A DNA stretch of 40,789 nucleotides from Oscillospiraceae bacterium (GTDB lineage Bacteria; Bacillota; Clostridia; Oscillospirales; CAG-272): contig SVQK01000111.1 in assembly GCA_015065385.1 (NCBI GenBank), positions 1-40,789 on the forward strand, read 5' to 3'. Numbering within the stretch: position 1 is the first letter of the stretch; every line of letters begins with the position of its first letter. This document shows positions 22,240-31,327 of the stretch, one piece after another. The notes under the pieces were generated by a model. It searched no databases and was not told the DNA's origin. It saw nothing but the letters and a program-made list of their open reading frames with translations. The position numbers were made by a program, and so were the translations under genes.

Positions 22240-23405
22240 TGTTCGACTACGACAGACTGCTCTCAAAGACCGCGCAGCAGATCAAGCCCTCCGGCATCCG
22301 GAAGTTCTTCGATTTGATCGGGGGCCGGAAGGATCTCATCGCGCTGACGGTGGGACAGCCGGACTTCGTGACGCCGTGGCACATCCGGGTCTCCGCCATC
22401 GAATCCCTGGAGCAGGGGAGGACCTATTACACATCGAACAGCGGTACAACGGAGCTGAGGACTGAGATCGCCGCCTACATGGAGCGGAGGTTCGGTCTGG
22501 TCTACGCGCCGGAGAACGAGATCATCGTCACCGTCGGCGGGAGCGAGGCCATCGACCTTGCCATGCGGGCCGTTCTCAATCCCGGGGACGAGGTGATCGT
22601 GCCGCAGCCCTCCTATGTCTGCTACGCGCCTGTCACGTCTCTTGCGGGGGGCGTCCCGGTGATCCTCGAGACGAAGGAGAAGGACCGCTTCAAGCTGACG
22701 CTGGAGGATCTGAAAGCGGCCGTCACCCCGAAGACGAAGCTGCTCGTCCTTCCCTACCCGAACAATCCGACCGGCGCCATCATGACCGAGGAGGATCTTG
22801 AACCCATCGCGGACTTTCTCAGGGACACGGATATCATGGTCCTCTCCGACGAAATCTACTGCGAGCTGACCTACGGCCGGAACCATGTGTCCATCGCGTC
22901 CCTGCCCGGCATGCGGGAACGGACGATCATCGCAAGCGGCTTTTCCAAGAGCTACGCCATGACCGGTTGGCGTCTCGGATACACCCTCGCTCCGGCGGAA
23001 ATCACAAGGCAGATGCTGAAAATCCACCAGTACGCCATCATGTGCGCCCCCACCGCCTCCCAGTTCGCCGCCGTCGAAGCCATGCGCAACGGGGACGACG
23101 ACGTGGCGGAAATGCGGGCAGAATACAACCGCAGACGCCGGTATCTCGTGGGAGGACTGCAGGACATGGGCGTAGACTGCTTCCATCCGGAGGGCGCGTT
23201 CTACGTCTGGCCCAATATTTCCCGCTTCAGCATGCCCTCCGAGGTCTTCTGCCGACGGCTCATGGAGGAGGCCGGCGTGGTGATCGTCCCGGGAACGGCG
23301 TTCGGAGACTGCGGCGAGGGATTCGCGCGGATCTCCTACGCCTATTCCGTGGAGCATATCGCCCAGGCGCTGGACCGGATCGAAAAATTCATCGGGACGC
23401 TCTAA
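22239..23405 (+). CDS. Pyridoxal-phosphate aminotransferase, AlaT-like
   Basis: Class I fold-type I aminotransferase of 388 residues, cytoplasmic. NPTGAIMTEEDL (about 175-186) is the substrate/PLP-phosphate block, DEIYCELTYG (about 206-215) has the conserved Asp-Tyr, SGFSKSYAMTGWRLGY (about 231-246) carries the lysine that forms the Schiff base, and ARISYA near the C-terminus has the carboxylate-binding Arg. It is similar to the AlaT / PatA-like branch. It directly follows its likely Lrp regulator. The amino-acid substrate is probably alanine or a broad range; this is an inference from the gene pair. No clear terminator follows. Confidence 0.9.
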   Translation: MFDYDRLLSKTAQQIKPSGIRKFFDLIGGRKDLIALTVGQPDFVTPWHIRVSAIESLEQGRTYYTSNSGTTELRTEIAAYMERRFGLVYAPENEIIVTVGGSEAIDLAMRAVLNPGDEVIVPQPSYVCYAPVTSLAGGVPVILETKEKDRFKLTLEDLKAAVTPKTKLLVLPYPNNPTGAIMTEEDLEPIADFLRDTDIMVLSDEIYCELTYGRNHVSIASLPGMRERTIIASGFSKSYAMTGWRLGYTLAPAEITRQMLKIHQYAIMCAPTASQFAAVEAMRNGDDDVAEMRAEYNRRRRYLVGGLQDMGVDCFHPEGAFYVWPNISRFSMPSEVFCRRLMEEAGVVIVPGTAFGDCGEGFARISYAYSVEHIAQALDRIEKFIGTL

Positions 23406-23456
23406 AAAAACCGTCCCCGGCCTGTTGTTTTTGTGCAGGAAAACAGCGATTCCCTC

Positions 23457-23485
23457 TTGCATTTTTGAGAGGGCTGTGATATAAT
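23457..23485 (+). promoter_or_regulatory. Sigma-A promoter for rpmB
   Basis: TTGCAT at 23457-23462, 17-base spacer, TATAAT at 23480-23485. Confidence 0.85.
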
Positions 23486-23531
23486 ACCCAATGTTGACTT
23501 GTCAGAATCCGAGAGATGGAGGTGTAACAGA

Positions 23532-23756
23532 ATGGCAAAGTGCGAAATCTGCGGCAAGGGCGTGACCTTCGGTCATAACGTATCCCACTCCAACCGCAAG
23601 ACCAACAGAGCTTGGAAGCCCAATATCAGAAAGGTCAAGGCTGTTGTGGACGGCAAGCATACCACAGTCACCGTCTGCTCCCGCTGCCTGCGTTCCGGTA
23701 AGGTTCAGCGCGCGGTGAAGGAGCCCGCCGCCGTGTCCGTCGAAGCGGATGCGTAA
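23532..23756 (+). CDS. rpmB: 50S ribosomal protein L28
   Basis: Ribosomal protein of 74 residues in the large subunit. AKCEICGKGVTFGHNVSHSN is the standard N-terminus; the CEIC and CSRC pairs make this the zinc-binding (C+) form of L28. RAWKPNIRKVKAV is the conserved core. The ATG at 23532 has GGAGGTG as SD (23518-23524); the frame is open further upstream but the family begins here. It has its own promoter and terminator. Confidence 0.98.
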   Translation: MAKCEICGKGVTFGHNVSHSNRKTNRAWKPNIRKVKAVVDGKHTTVTVCSRCLRSGKVQRAVKEPAAVSVEADA

Positions 23757-23771
23757 TTCCAGAGCATGAGC

Positions 23772-23810
23772 AAAACTCTCCCTGAGCCTTCACGGAGAGT
23801 TTTATCATTT
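23772..23810 (+). terminator. Rho-independent terminator after rpmB
   Basis: AAAACTCTCC (23772-23781) pairs with GGAGAGTTTT (23794-23803) around a 12-base loop; TTTT ATC ATTT follows. The symmetric A/T tracts allow use on both strands. Confidence 0.92.
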
Positions 23811-23846
23811 TATCGCGTGTTTTTCAGCCGGGAAAGGAGGAGCCCG

Positions 23847-24623
23847 ATGGATCCGTCGTCTGTAAAGCCGCTCGCCGTAGTTTCGTCCGAACTTCCCGAA
23901 AAAGAAATGAAACGGCTTTCCGATCGGTTCGACGTCCTTCCCCTGCCCCCGGATCCCGATCTGCCGGAACCCGTGGCCTGCCATCCGGACATGATCCTCG
24001 CCGAGGCCGCCGGAGCCCTCTTTCTCTCCCGCCGGTATGCCGAGACCTATCCCGGCCTGATCCATGCGCTGGCGGAAAAGACCGGCTTGCCCGTCATCCT
24101 GTCCGACGCGCCTCGCTCCACCGTATATCCGCATGACGTGGGATGCAACGCCTTCGTATGGGAACGGGAGGAGGGGGACGCTCTGCTCGTCGGGCGGCTG
24201 GACAGTCTCTTTCCCGAGATCCTGCGGCGGGCGGAGGAAGCCGGGATACGCGCAGTCCATGTGAGGCAGGGATACGCCGCCTGCTCCTGTATTCCCCTCC
24301 CGGGGATGCTTCTGACCTCCGACTGGGGGATCATGAAGGCGCTTCGCCCGTATTCCGAAGAGGTGTTTTGGGTTCCCTCGTACGGGATCCTGCTGCCCGG
24401 GTACAATCAGGGATTTCTGGGCGGCGCGTCCGGCGTTCTGAACGGAAATAACGGATCCGAGGTTTTCTTTTTCGGAGATCCCTCCTCCATGGAGTACGCC
24501 GAAACGCTGTCCCGCATGCTGGACGCTTCAGGCGCGGACATTCGTCTGCTGGCGGAGGATCATCCCCTGACGGACCGGGGCGGGATCCGCTTCATCCATC
24601 CGAATTTATCCGTGAGGTCATGA
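23847..24623 (+). CDS. Uncharacterised GME-fold-like protein (DUF6873-like)
   Basis: Predicted cytoplasmic protein of 258 residues. It resembles, by overall pattern, the clostridial family I know as DUF6873, thought to have the guanidino-group-modifying (arginine deiminase/amidinotransferase) fold. VRQGYAACSCIPLPGMLLTSDWGI (about 152-175; conserved Cys and Asp), PSYGILLPGYNQGFLGGASG (about 186-205) and EVFFFGD are the regular blocks; a classic His-Asp-Cys triad cannot be mapped with confidence. The ATG at 23847 has AAAGGAGG as SD; the reading frame's earlier ATG lies inside the rpmB terminator. It is followed by an inositol-monophosphatase-family gene, one base apart. Confidence 0.62.
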   Translation: MDPSSVKPLAVVSSELPEKEMKRLSDRFDVLPLPPDPDLPEPVACHPDMILAEAAGALFLSRRYAETYPGLIHALAEKTGLPVILSDAPRSTVYPHDVGCNAFVWEREEGDALLVGRLDSLFPEILRRAEEAGIRAVHVRQGYAACSCIPLPGMLLTSDWGIMKALRPYSEEVFWVPSYGILLPGYNQGFLGGASGVLNGNNGSEVFFFGDPSSMEYAETLSRMLDASGADIRLLAEDHPLTDRGGIRFIHPNLSVRS

Positions 24624-24624
24624 T

Positions 24625-25419
24625 ATGTACGAACAGATTCTTCCCATCATGGAACAGGCCGCCCTCCTGATGCTCGCCGCGCACGACGTGGACGCCGACG
24701 TCACCGTCAAGCCCGGGGACGCGAACTATGTCACGGCCTACGACGTCGCCGTGGAGGAAGCGTTATACCGTGAGCTGGGCCGTCTGTTCCCGGACGCGGT
24801 GTTCATCGGCGAGGAGGCGGAGGAGAACCACACGGAGCTTCTCAACTCCTCCCTTGCCTTCATCATCGATCCCATCGACGGTACGACCAATTTCATCCAC
24901 AACTGCCGGTACAGCGCGATCTCCGTCGGGTTGTGCGACCGCGGGCGGATGGTCTTCGGCGCGGTGTACAACCCCTACGACCGCTGCCTGTTCCACGCAG
25001 AAGCCGGTCACGGGGCGTTCGTCCGCGATACCCGCACGGGAGAGGACACGCCGATCCATGTGTCCGACCGCCCGCTGCGCGACGCGCTGGCCGGGTTCGG
25101 GACCTCCCCCTACTACCGGGACGAGCTGGCGGAGCCGACCTTCCGCGCCGTATCCGCGCTGTTCCGCATGACCCGGGACGTGCGCCGGTCCGGATCCGCG
25201 GCTCTGGATCTGTGCATGACGGCGTGCGGCTCCCTCGACGTATTCATCGAATACCGGCTTTCCCCGTGGGACGTGGCGGCTGGATCGCTGATCCTGACCG
25301 AAGCCGGAGGATGCATCACCCGCATGGACGGCTCCCCCGTGACCTTCGCCTCCCCCGGATCGATTCTGGCCGGGAACCCGGTCACCTGCCGCGAAGTCCT
25401 CGAAAGCGGGATCCTGTAA
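24625..25419 (+). CDS. Inositol-monophosphatase-family phosphatase
   Basis: Mg-dependent, Li-sensitive-type phosphatase of 264 residues. VFIGEEAEEN (about 59-68) carries the first metal-binding Glu, IDPIDGTTNFIHN (about 81-93) is the family's catalytic signature, and SPWDVAAGSLILTEAGG (about 215-231) is the C-terminal signature. Substrates in the family include inositol phosphates, histidinol phosphate, NADP and PAP. The SuhB type is closest by length. The start lies one base after the upstream gene's stop. A bidirectional terminator follows and separates it from the converging activase gene. Confidence 0.93.
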   Translation: MYEQILPIMEQAALLMLAAHDVDADVTVKPGDANYVTAYDVAVEEALYRELGRLFPDAVFIGEEAEENHTELLNSSLAFIIDPIDGTTNFIHNCRYSAISVGLCDRGRMVFGAVYNPYDRCLFHAEAGHGAFVRDTRTGEDTPIHVSDRPLRDALAGFGTSPYYRDELAEPTFRAVSALFRMTRDVRRSGSAALDLCMTACGSLDVFIEYRLSPWDVAAGSLILTEAGGCITRMDGSPVTFASPGSILAGNPVTCREVLESGIL

Positions 25420-25430
25420 AAACCAAAGAA

Positions 25431-25477
25431 ATCCGCCCTCTCCGCGCGTTTTCCGCATGGATGAGAGCGGATCTTTT
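25431..25477. terminator. Bidirectional terminator between convergent genes
   Basis: ATCCGCCCTCTC (25431-25442) pairs with GAGAGCGGAT (25463-25472) with one bulged base; CTTTTC follows on the plus strand and TTTCTTTGG on the minus strand. Confidence 0.75.
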
Positions 25478-26314
25478 CTATTTGCGGACGCGGGCGTTTC
25501 TGAACAGGGATTTCATCCCCTCAAGCTCCTCCGCGCTCTGCCTTTTGAAGTCCGGGAATCCGAACGCCCGTCCGACCGAGGGGTATTTTGCCCCGGCCAT
25601 GACGTTGTACGGCAAGAGCTCCGCCGGGGAGTCCCCGATGAAGGCCGAAACTGCCTGCAGATTGTCCTCCGTGTCGGTGATCCCGGGGATCAGGGGGATC
25701 CGGATGAGGTACGGCACGCCGCTGTCCATGAGGATCCGCAGATTGCCGAGGATCCCGTCGTTCGGAACGCCGCAGAATCTTTTGTGCGCCTCCCCGTCCA
25801 TGAGCTTGCAGTCGGCCAGCACGCAGTCCATTCTCCGGATCGTGTCCCGGTACGCCGCCTCCGGAGCGAAGGACGAGGTCTCGAGTGCGCAGCAAACGTC
25901 CCGATCCCGGAGCATCTCCGCCGTCTCGCAGACGAAACGCCATTGAAGAAGCGGCTCCCCGCCGGAAAACGTCACGCCGCCGTCCTCCCCGAACACGTCC
26001 CGGTCCCGCGCCAGCCGATCCGCCAGCGTCTCCGAGGTCCACGTCTCCCCCGCGACGGTGAGGCAGCCTTCCGGGCAGACGCGCAGGCACCGTCCCCACG
26101 GCTGACAGTCCGGATGGGAACAGGTTCTCCGGCACCTGCCGCAATGTCTGCACCGCGCGGCCTTATAAAGCAGCTCCGGCTCCGGGGACAGCCCCTCCGG
26201 ATTGTGGCACCAGAGACAGCGGAGCGGACAGCCTTTCAGAAAGACCGTCGTCCGGATGCCCGGCCCGTCGTTCAGCGCGAAGCCCTTGATATCGAATATC
26301 GTCCCCTTCTCCAT
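25478..26314 (-). CDS. Glycyl-radical-enzyme activating protein (radical SAM)
   Basis: PflA-like activase of 278 residues that uses SAM and an iron-sulphur cluster to make a glycyl radical on a partner enzyme, under anaerobic conditions. The radical-SAM CxxxCxxC is in GCPLRCLWCHNPEG (about residues 29-42). A cysteine-rich insert (about 53-82; CRHCGRCRRTC, GRCLRVCPEGC) adds ferredoxin-like clusters, as in activases of choline, glycerol or hydroxyproline-type glycyl radical enzymes. VTFSGGEPLLQ (about 115-125) binds SAM. SD GGGAGGAG precedes the ATG at 26314. No glycyl radical enzyme gene lies in the window, so its partner is elsewhere. Confidence 0.9.
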   Translation of the reverse strand: MEKGTIFDIKGFALNDGPGIRTTVFLKGCPLRCLWCHNPEGLSPEPELLYKAARCRHCGRCRRTCSHPDCQPWGRCLRVCPEGCLTVAGETWTSETLADRLARDRDVFGEDGGVTFSGGEPLLQWRFVCETAEMLRDRDVCCALETSSFAPEAAYRDTIRRMDCVLADCKLMDGEAHKRFCGVPNDGILGNLRILMDSGVPYLIRIPLIPGITDTEDNLQAVSAFIGDSPAELLPYNVMAGAKYPSVGRAFGFPDFKRQSAEELEGMKSLFRNARVRK

Positions 26315-26344
26315 CGGCTCCTCCCGTTCCGTCGTGATATCCGG

Positions 26345-26373
26345 AGTATAGCATGGTACGCGGGATTTGTCAA
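26345..26373 (-). promoter_or_regulatory. Sigma-A promoter for the activase gene
   Basis: TTGACA at 26368-26373, 17-base spacer, TATACT at 26345-26350 on the minus strand. Confidence 0.88.
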
Positions 26374-26423
26374 GGGCAAGCGATCTCCGAAGGTGAACCG
26401 TCCTGTTTGGTCTTTCATATAAA

Positions 26424-26456
26424 AACCGCCCTGTTTTTCGGCAGGACGGTTCTTTT
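26424..26456. terminator. Terminator at the end of the heat-shock operon
   Basis: AACCGCCCTG (26424-26433) pairs with CAGGACGGTT (26442-26451) around an 8-base loop; on the minus strand five Ts follow. It ends prmA and with it the hrcA operon. Confidence 0.9.
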
Positions 26457-26463
26457 GTTCCGT

Positions 26464-27399
26464 TCAGTTCTTTTTCAGCGCGGCGGCGTACCAGCCGTTT
26501 TCGTACCGTTCGTCCTTCACCTCGTACCCGTTCGCACGGAGCACGCCGAGGACTTCCTCCGCCCGCTCGGCGATGATGCCGGAGACCACGAAGGTTCCGC
26601 CCGGAGCGAGGTAATCCCCCACGTCGGGAGCCAGACGGATGATGATATCCGCGACGATGTTCGCAACGATCAAATCGTAGCCGCCTTCGGTCTTCTCCGC
26701 CTGCTTCAGGAGATCGGACACGGCGCAGGTCACGTTGTCCGTTCCGTTCAGCGCTGCGTTTTCCTTCGCCACACGGACGGCAACTGGGTCGATGTCGCAC
26801 GCGAAGCACTTCCCCGCCCCCAGCCGAGACGCCGCGATGGCGAGGATCCCGGATCCGCATCCGACGTCCAGCACCGAGCAGCCGGGCTTCGTGTATTCCT
26901 CAACGAATCCGGCGCAGAGGCGCGTGGTCTCGTGCGTGCCGGTCCCGAAGGCCATGCCCGGATCCATCAGCACCGTGACCTCGCCGGGTTCGGGATCGTA
27001 GGTCTCCCACACCGGGACGATCACGAGCCGTTTGCCCGTGCGGATGGGCTTATAGTACTGCTTCCACGAATCGGCCCAGTCCTCCTCCCGGATCCCGGAA
27101 TGGGTCAGGGTGAAGGCGATCCCGAGGTCGGTCAGCCGCTGACGGATGAAGAGCTCGCTCTCCGCGGGGGATTTCACGGTCGGCAGAAACACCGAGACCG
27201 CGGCTTTCGTCCTGTCCGCTTCGAGCAGGCTTTCGTCGATCAGCTCGCCGTACATCCCGTGTTTGATCAGCTCGTCAAGTTCGGAGTTGTCCTCGATCAT
27301 GAGGCCGTTGTCCACCATCGACATGACGGAGGAGACCGTGTCCACGTCCCGCGCGCCGCATTCGACCTTCAGCTGCACCCAGCTCTTGTTGTCATCCAT
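26464..27399 (-). CDS. prmA: Ribosomal protein L11 methyltransferase PrmA
   Basis: SAM-dependent methyltransferase of 311 residues that trimethylates ribosomal protein L11. MDPGMAFGTGTHETTRLC (about 144-161) is the PrmA signature with the SAM and L11 contacts; SVLDVGCGSGILAIAA (about 171-186) is motif I and DLIVANIVADIII (about 241-253) contains the catalytic-loop N-x(2)-A pattern. The N-terminal 70 residues recognise L11. The ATG at 27399 is preferred over the GTG nine bases earlier; the SD is weak for both. Last gene of the hrcA operon, a common clostridial order. Confidence 0.96.
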   Translation of the reverse strand: MDDNKSWVQLKVECGARDVDTVSSVMSMVDNGLMIEDNSELDELIKHGMYGELIDESLLEADRTKAAVSVFLPTVKSPAESELFIRQRLTDLGIAFTLTHSGIREEDWADSWKQYYKPIRTGKRLVIVPVWETYDPEPGEVTVLMDPGMAFGTGTHETTRLCAGFVEEYTKPGCSVLDVGCGSGILAIAASRLGAGKCFACDIDPVAVRVAKENAALNGTDNVTCAVSDLLKQAEKTEGGYDLIVANIVADIIIRLAPDVGDYLAPGGTFVVSGIIAERAEEVLGVLRANGYEVKDERYENGWYAAALKKN

Positions 27400-27422
27400 A
27401 CCGTTCACCCGTTTGTTCCGTC

Positions 27423-28550
27423 TCAGTTCTTTCTGTGCTTTTTGAAGAAGCTCTGCCGCTTCGAATAGTTGGACTCGCCGCAGGAGGCAGCGAACTTTTC
27501 AAGCAGCCCCTTCTGCTCGTTCGTCAGATTCTTCGGCACCTCGACGTTCACGGTGAGGTACAGGTTGCCTCTGACCTTCGGATTGTTCACCCGCTGTACG
27601 CCCATGTTCCGGAGGGTGAAGACGGTTCCCGTCTGCGTTCCCTCGGGGATGGTGTACTTCTGGGAGCCCTCGAGCGTCTGGATGTCGATCTCCGCGCCGA
27701 GCGCGGCTTCCGCGAAGGTGATCGGCACGTCGCAGTACAGATCGTCCCCGTCGCGCTCGAACACGGAATGCGGACGGACGCTGATGATGATGTTGAGGTC
27801 GCCCGCCGTGCCGCCGTTCATGCCGTCGGAACCCTGATACCGCAGGGCGATCTGCTGGCCGTCGTCAATGCCCGCGGGGATGTTGACCTCGAGGGTCTTC
27901 TGCACGCGCTCGAATCCGGAGCCCCGGCAGCGCGAGCATTTGTTTTCGATGGTCTTGCCCGTCCCGCGGCACACGTCGCAGGGCTTGGAGGACTGCATCA
28001 TGCCGAAGAGCGTTCTCTGCTGGACGCGGACCTGACCGGAGCCGCCGCAGGCCGTACAGGTCTTCGGGGACGTTCCGGGAGCCGCTCCGGAGCCGCCGCA
28101 GTCGGGACACTGCTGAACCTTGTAGTAGCTGACTTCCTTCTTGCATCCGAAGACGGCCTCTTCAAAGCTCAGGGTCAGACGGACGTTGACGTTGTCGCCG
28201 CGGATCGGGCCGTTCCGTCTGGTCCCCGCCGTGGACGAGCCGCCGAAGAAGCTCGAGAAAATATCGCTGATATCGAATCCGAAGTCGCCGAATCCCGCGC
28301 CGCCCATCCCGGAGGCCGGATCGAACGCGGCGTGGCCGTACTGGTCGTACTTCGCCCTCTTGTCGGGATCGGACAGCACGTCGTACGCCTCGTTGACTTC
28401 CTTGAAATTCTTCTCCGCCGCCGCGTCTCCGGGGTTGAGGTCGGGGTGGTATTTCTTCGCAAGGGTTCTGTACGCCTTCTTGATGGCCGCGTCGTCCGCG
28501 CTCTTGTCAACGCCCAGAACCTCATAATAATCGCGCTTGGTGTCTGCCAT
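27423..28550 (-). CDS. dnaJ: Chaperone protein DnaJ
   Basis: Hsp40 co-chaperone of 375 residues that delivers unfolded proteins to DnaK and stimulates its ATPase. J-domain at 1-72 with the HPD motif in [12 protein letters not shown]; Gly/Phe-rich linker about 76-105 ([13 protein letters not shown]); four zinc-finger repeats [24 protein letters not shown] and CSRCRGSG (about 147-208); two C-terminal substrate-binding domains after that. All key residues are present. The ATG has only a distant GGGAGA, an unusually weak ribosome site for a DnaJ gene. Located between dnaK and prmA in the operon. Confidence 0.98.
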   Translation of the reverse strand: MADTKRDYYEVLGVDKSADDAAIKKAYRTLAKKYHPDLNPGDAAAEKNFKEVNEAYDVLSDPDKRAKYDQYGHAAFDPASGMGGAGFGDFGFDISDIFSSFFGGSSTAGTRRNGPIRGDNVNVRLTLSFEEAVFGCKKEVSYYKVQQCPDCGGSGAAPGTSPKTCTACGGSGQVRVQQRTLFGMMQSSKPCDVCRGTGKTIENKCSRCRGSGFERVQKTLEVNIPAGIDDGQQIALRYQGSDGMNGGTAGDLNIIISVRPHSVFERDGDDLYCDVPITFAEAALGAEIDIQTLEGSQKYTIPEGTQTGTVFTLRNMGVQRVNNPKVRGNLYLTVNVEVPKNLTNEQKGLLEKFAASCGESNYSKRQSFFKKHRKN

Positions 28551-28625
28551 GGTGTTTCTTCAGTCTCCCTTCGTGGGAAATACCCGGAATCGGCCGGCAT
28601 GGGATGGTTCCCTTTACCGATAGAA

Positions 28626-28649
28626 GGCGGAGAGAGAACTCCCTCCGCC
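28626..28649 (-). terminator. Hairpin between dnaK and dnaJ
   Basis: GGCGGAG (28643-28649) pairs with CTCCGCC (28626-28632), followed by TTCTA rather than a T run on the minus strand. More likely a processing or partial-attenuation hairpin than a full terminator; it could explain less DnaJ than DnaK. Confidence 0.5.
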
Positions 28650-28669
28650 CGGACTGACCGATTGGGCCG

Positions 28670-30508
28670 TCAATTGTTGCTCTTGTCCTCGAAGTCGGTG
28701 CTGTAGTAGGTTCCGTCGGGCCCCTGCTCAGTGGTGCCGCCCGCCTGAGGATTTGCGCCGCCCTGCGCCTGCTGCTGCTGATACATCTTCTCGGCGATGG
28801 GATAGAAGGCCTTCTCGAGCGCGTCGGTGTCGGCCTTGATGGCTTCGACGTCGGTGCCCTTCATCGTCTCCTTCAGCTTGTCGATCGCGGCGCGGACGGC
28901 GTCCTTGTCGCTGTCGGAAGCCTTGTCGCCGATATCGGACAGGCTCTTTTCGCTCTGGTAGATCACCTGCTCGGCGCGGTTCTTGATCTCGACCGCCTCT
29001 TTGTTCTTCTTGTCCTCTTCGGCAAACCGCTCCGCCTCGCGCACGGCCTTGTCGATGTCTTCCTTGGACATGTTGGTGGAGGAGGTGATGGTGATGTGCT
29101 GTTCCTTGCCGGTTCCCTTATCGACTGCGGTGACGTTCACGATGCCGTTCGCGTCGATATCGAAGGTGACCTCGATCTGAGGAACGCCGCGCGGCGCGGG
29201 AGTGATGCCGTCGAGGATAAAGCGGCCGAGGGTGGTGTTGTTCGCCGCCATCTCGCGCTCGCCCTGCAGGACGTGGATCTCAACGGAGGTCTGGCCGTCC
29301 GCCGCGGTGGAGTAGATCTGGCTCTTCTTGACCGGGATCGTGGTGTTGCGGTCGATGATGCGGTTGAACACGCCGCCGAGGGTTTCAAGGCCGAGAGACA
29401 GAGGCGTCACGTCAAGCAGCAGAAGGTCTTTCTTCTCGCCGCCGAGCACGCCCGCCTGAATCGCGGCGCCGACCGCCACGCACTCGTCGGGGTTGATGCC
29501 CTTGAAGGGATCCTTGCCGGTGAAGTTCTTCACGGCTTCCTGAACGGCGGGGATTCTCGTGGAACCGCCGACCAGCAGGACCTTGTCGATCTGGGAGACG
29601 GAGAGTCCCGCGTCTGCCAGCGCCTTTCTCGTCGGGCCCATGGTGCGCTCAACGAGATCTGCGGTCAGTTCGTTGAACTTCGCGCGGGTCAGGGTGGCGT
29701 CGAAGTGCTTCGGGCCGGTGGCGTCCGCCGTGATGAAGGGAAGATTGATGTTGGAAGAGGTCACGCCGGAGAGCTCGATCTTCGCCTTTTCGGCAGCCTC
29801 TTTCAGTCTCTGCAGGGCCATCTTGTCCTGACGGAGGTCGATGCCGCCGTTTTCGCGCTTGAACTCCTCCGCGATCCAGTCGATGATGCGCTGGTCGAAG
29901 TCGTCGCCGCCGAGCTTGGTGTCGCCGTTGGTGGCCAGCACTTCGAACACGCCGTCGGAGATCTCGAGGAGCGATACGTCGAACGTGCCGCCGCCGAGGT
30001 CGAAGACCATGATCTTCTGCTCGGTGTTTTCCTTATCCACGCCGTATGCCAGAGCGGCCGCCGTGGGTTCGTTGATGATTCTCAGAACCTCGAGGCCCGC
30101 AATCTTGCCCGCGTCCTTCGTGGCCTGACGCTGGGAGTCGGTGAAGTACGCCGGAACGGTGATGACCGCCTGGGATACCGTGCCGCCCAGATAGGATTCC
30201 GCGTCCGCCTTCAGCTTCTGCAGCACCATGGCGGAGATTTCCTGCGGGGTGTACCGCTTGTCGTCGATGGTGACCTTGTAGTCGGAGCCCATGTGACGCT
30301 TGATCGAAGAGACGGTGCGGTCCGGGTTGGTGATGGCCTGACGCTTTGCGACCTGCCCGACCAGACGCTCGCCGGTCTTGGAGAACGCCACAACGGACGG
30401 AGTGGTTCTCGCGCCTTCCGGATTCGGGATGACGACGGGCTCGCCGCCTTCGTAAACGGCGACGCAGGAGTTGGTAGTACCGAGATCTATGCCGATGATT
30501 TTTGCCAT
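28670..30508 (-). CDS. dnaK: Chaperone protein DnaK (Hsp70)
   Basis: Hsp70 ATPase chaperone of 612 residues. The N-terminus [20 protein letters not shown] binds ATP phosphate; [13 protein letters not shown] (about 142-154), [16 protein letters not shown] (about 169-184) and [12 protein letters not shown] (about 312-323) are the three Hsp70 signatures. Substrate-binding beta domain about 365-480, then the helical lid and a Gly/Gln-rich tail. It lacks the 24-residue insertion of Gram-negative DnaK in the ATPase domain, as in Firmicutes. SD GGAGGA precedes the ATG. Central gene of the CIRCE-controlled operon. Confidence 0.99.
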   Translation of the reverse strand: MAKIIGIDLGTTNSCVAVYEGGEPVVIPNPEGARTTPSVVAFSKTGERLVGQVAKRQAITNPDRTVSSIKRHMGSDYKVTIDDKRYTPQEISAMVLQKLKADAESYLGGTVSQAVITVPAYFTDSQRQATKDAGKIAGLEVLRIINEPTAAALAYGVDKENTEQKIMVFDLGGGTFDVSLLEISDGVFEVLATNGDTKLGGDDFDQRIIDWIAEEFKRENGGIDLRQDKMALQRLKEAAEKAKIELSGVTSSNINLPFITADATGPKHFDATLTRAKFNELTADLVERTMGPTRKALADAGLSVSQIDKVLLVGGSTRIPAVQEAVKNFTGKDPFKGINPDECVAVGAAIQAGVLGGEKKDLLLLDVTPLSLGLETLGGVFNRIIDRNTTIPVKKSQIYSTAADGQTSVEIHVLQGEREMAANNTTLGRFILDGITPAPRGVPQIEVTFDIDANGIVNVTAVDKGTGKEQHITITSSTNMSKEDIDKAVREAERFAEEDKKNKEAVEIKNRAEQVIYQSEKSLSDIGDKASDSDKDAVRAAIDKLKETMKGTDVEAIKADTDALEKAFYPIAEKMYQQQQAQGGANPQAGGTTEQGPDGTYYSTDFEDKSNN

Positions 30509-30582
30509 AACAGTGTTCCTCCGTATATTGTAAAGGTAAATTTTTAACGAATTTCAGGACCGGATTCTTTCAGGCGTTCCGG

Positions 30583-31263
30583 TCAGTTCGCCGTTTTGAC
30601 CATGGCGTAGCGGAGCACCTTGTCTCCGTACATGTACCCCTGCTGGAGCACTTCCACGATCACGCCCTCCCCGAGGCTCTCGTCCTCGACGTGCATGACG
30701 GCGTTATGCAGCGCGGGATCGAAGGTCTCGCCCGCCTCGCCGAACGCTTTGATGCCGAGTTTTTCGAGGGTTTCCGGCAGCTTCGAGAGGATCATGGTCA
30801 GCCCCTCGGCCACCTTTTCCGCGTCTCCGCCGGAGTATTTCGCGGCGTATTGCAGATTGTCGATGATCGGAAGGAGGCCTCTGAGGGTATCGGAAACCGC
30901 GTCCGCGTAGATCCCGGCCTTTTCGCTCTGGGTTCTCTTGCGGAAGTTGTCGTATTCCGCGGCGAGTCTCAACGCTCTGTCCCCGGCCTCTTCCGCTTTC
31001 TTCTGCGCGTCCGCGAGGGATTTTTTCGTCTCCTCCAGTTCTTTTTTCAGCTTCCGGATCTCTCCGCGGCGGCCCTTCGGTTCGGGTTCCGCGTCCCTGC
31101 CGGATTCGTCCGGAGTCTCCTCCGGGACCGGTTCCTCAGCCGGGCTTCCTTCCGCTTCCGTTTTCTCCGGTTCGGCGGACGCTTCCCCGGGCGCGGGATC
31201 GGATTCCCCGGCGGTAGGATCCTTCTCGAGGAGTTCTTCCTCCGCTTTCTTCTTCTCTTCCAT
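30583..31263 (-). CDS. grpE: Nucleotide exchange factor GrpE
   Basis: Homodimeric exchange factor of 226 residues that releases ADP from DnaK. The first 65 residues are acidic and disordered (rich in E, P, D). A long coiled coil follows (about 68-115; RKLKKELEETKKSLADAQKK), then the four-helix and beta-wing head, with the conserved NFRKRTQSEK, FDPALHNAV and the terminal QQGYMYGDKVLRYAMVKTA. The ATG at 31263 was chosen since GGAG lies 11 bases upstream; an ATG at 31296 is in frame but has no SD. Second gene of the operon. Confidence 0.96.
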   Translation of the reverse strand: MEEKKKAEEELLEKDPTAGESDPAPGEASAEPEKTEAEGSPAEEPVPEETPDESGRDAEPEPKGRRGEIRKLKKELEETKKSLADAQKKAEEAGDRALRLAAEYDNFRKRTQSEKAGIYADAVSDTLRGLLPIIDNLQYAAKYSGGDAEKVAEGLTMILSKLPETLEKLGIKAFGEAGETFDPALHNAVMHVEDESLGEGVIVEVLQQGYMYGDKVLRYAMVKTAN

Positions 31264-31327
31264 ATCTCTATTGTCTCCGTTGCGTATTTCTTTCATTCAT
31301 CGGACGTCGTGCGCCGGGAGCGGACCG

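Noticed and set aside
25478-26860. 460-codon reading of the activase gene
   Set aside because: The extra N-terminal part is antisense-like Arg-rich sequence overlapping prmA; the strong SD and promoter point to the ATG at 26314.
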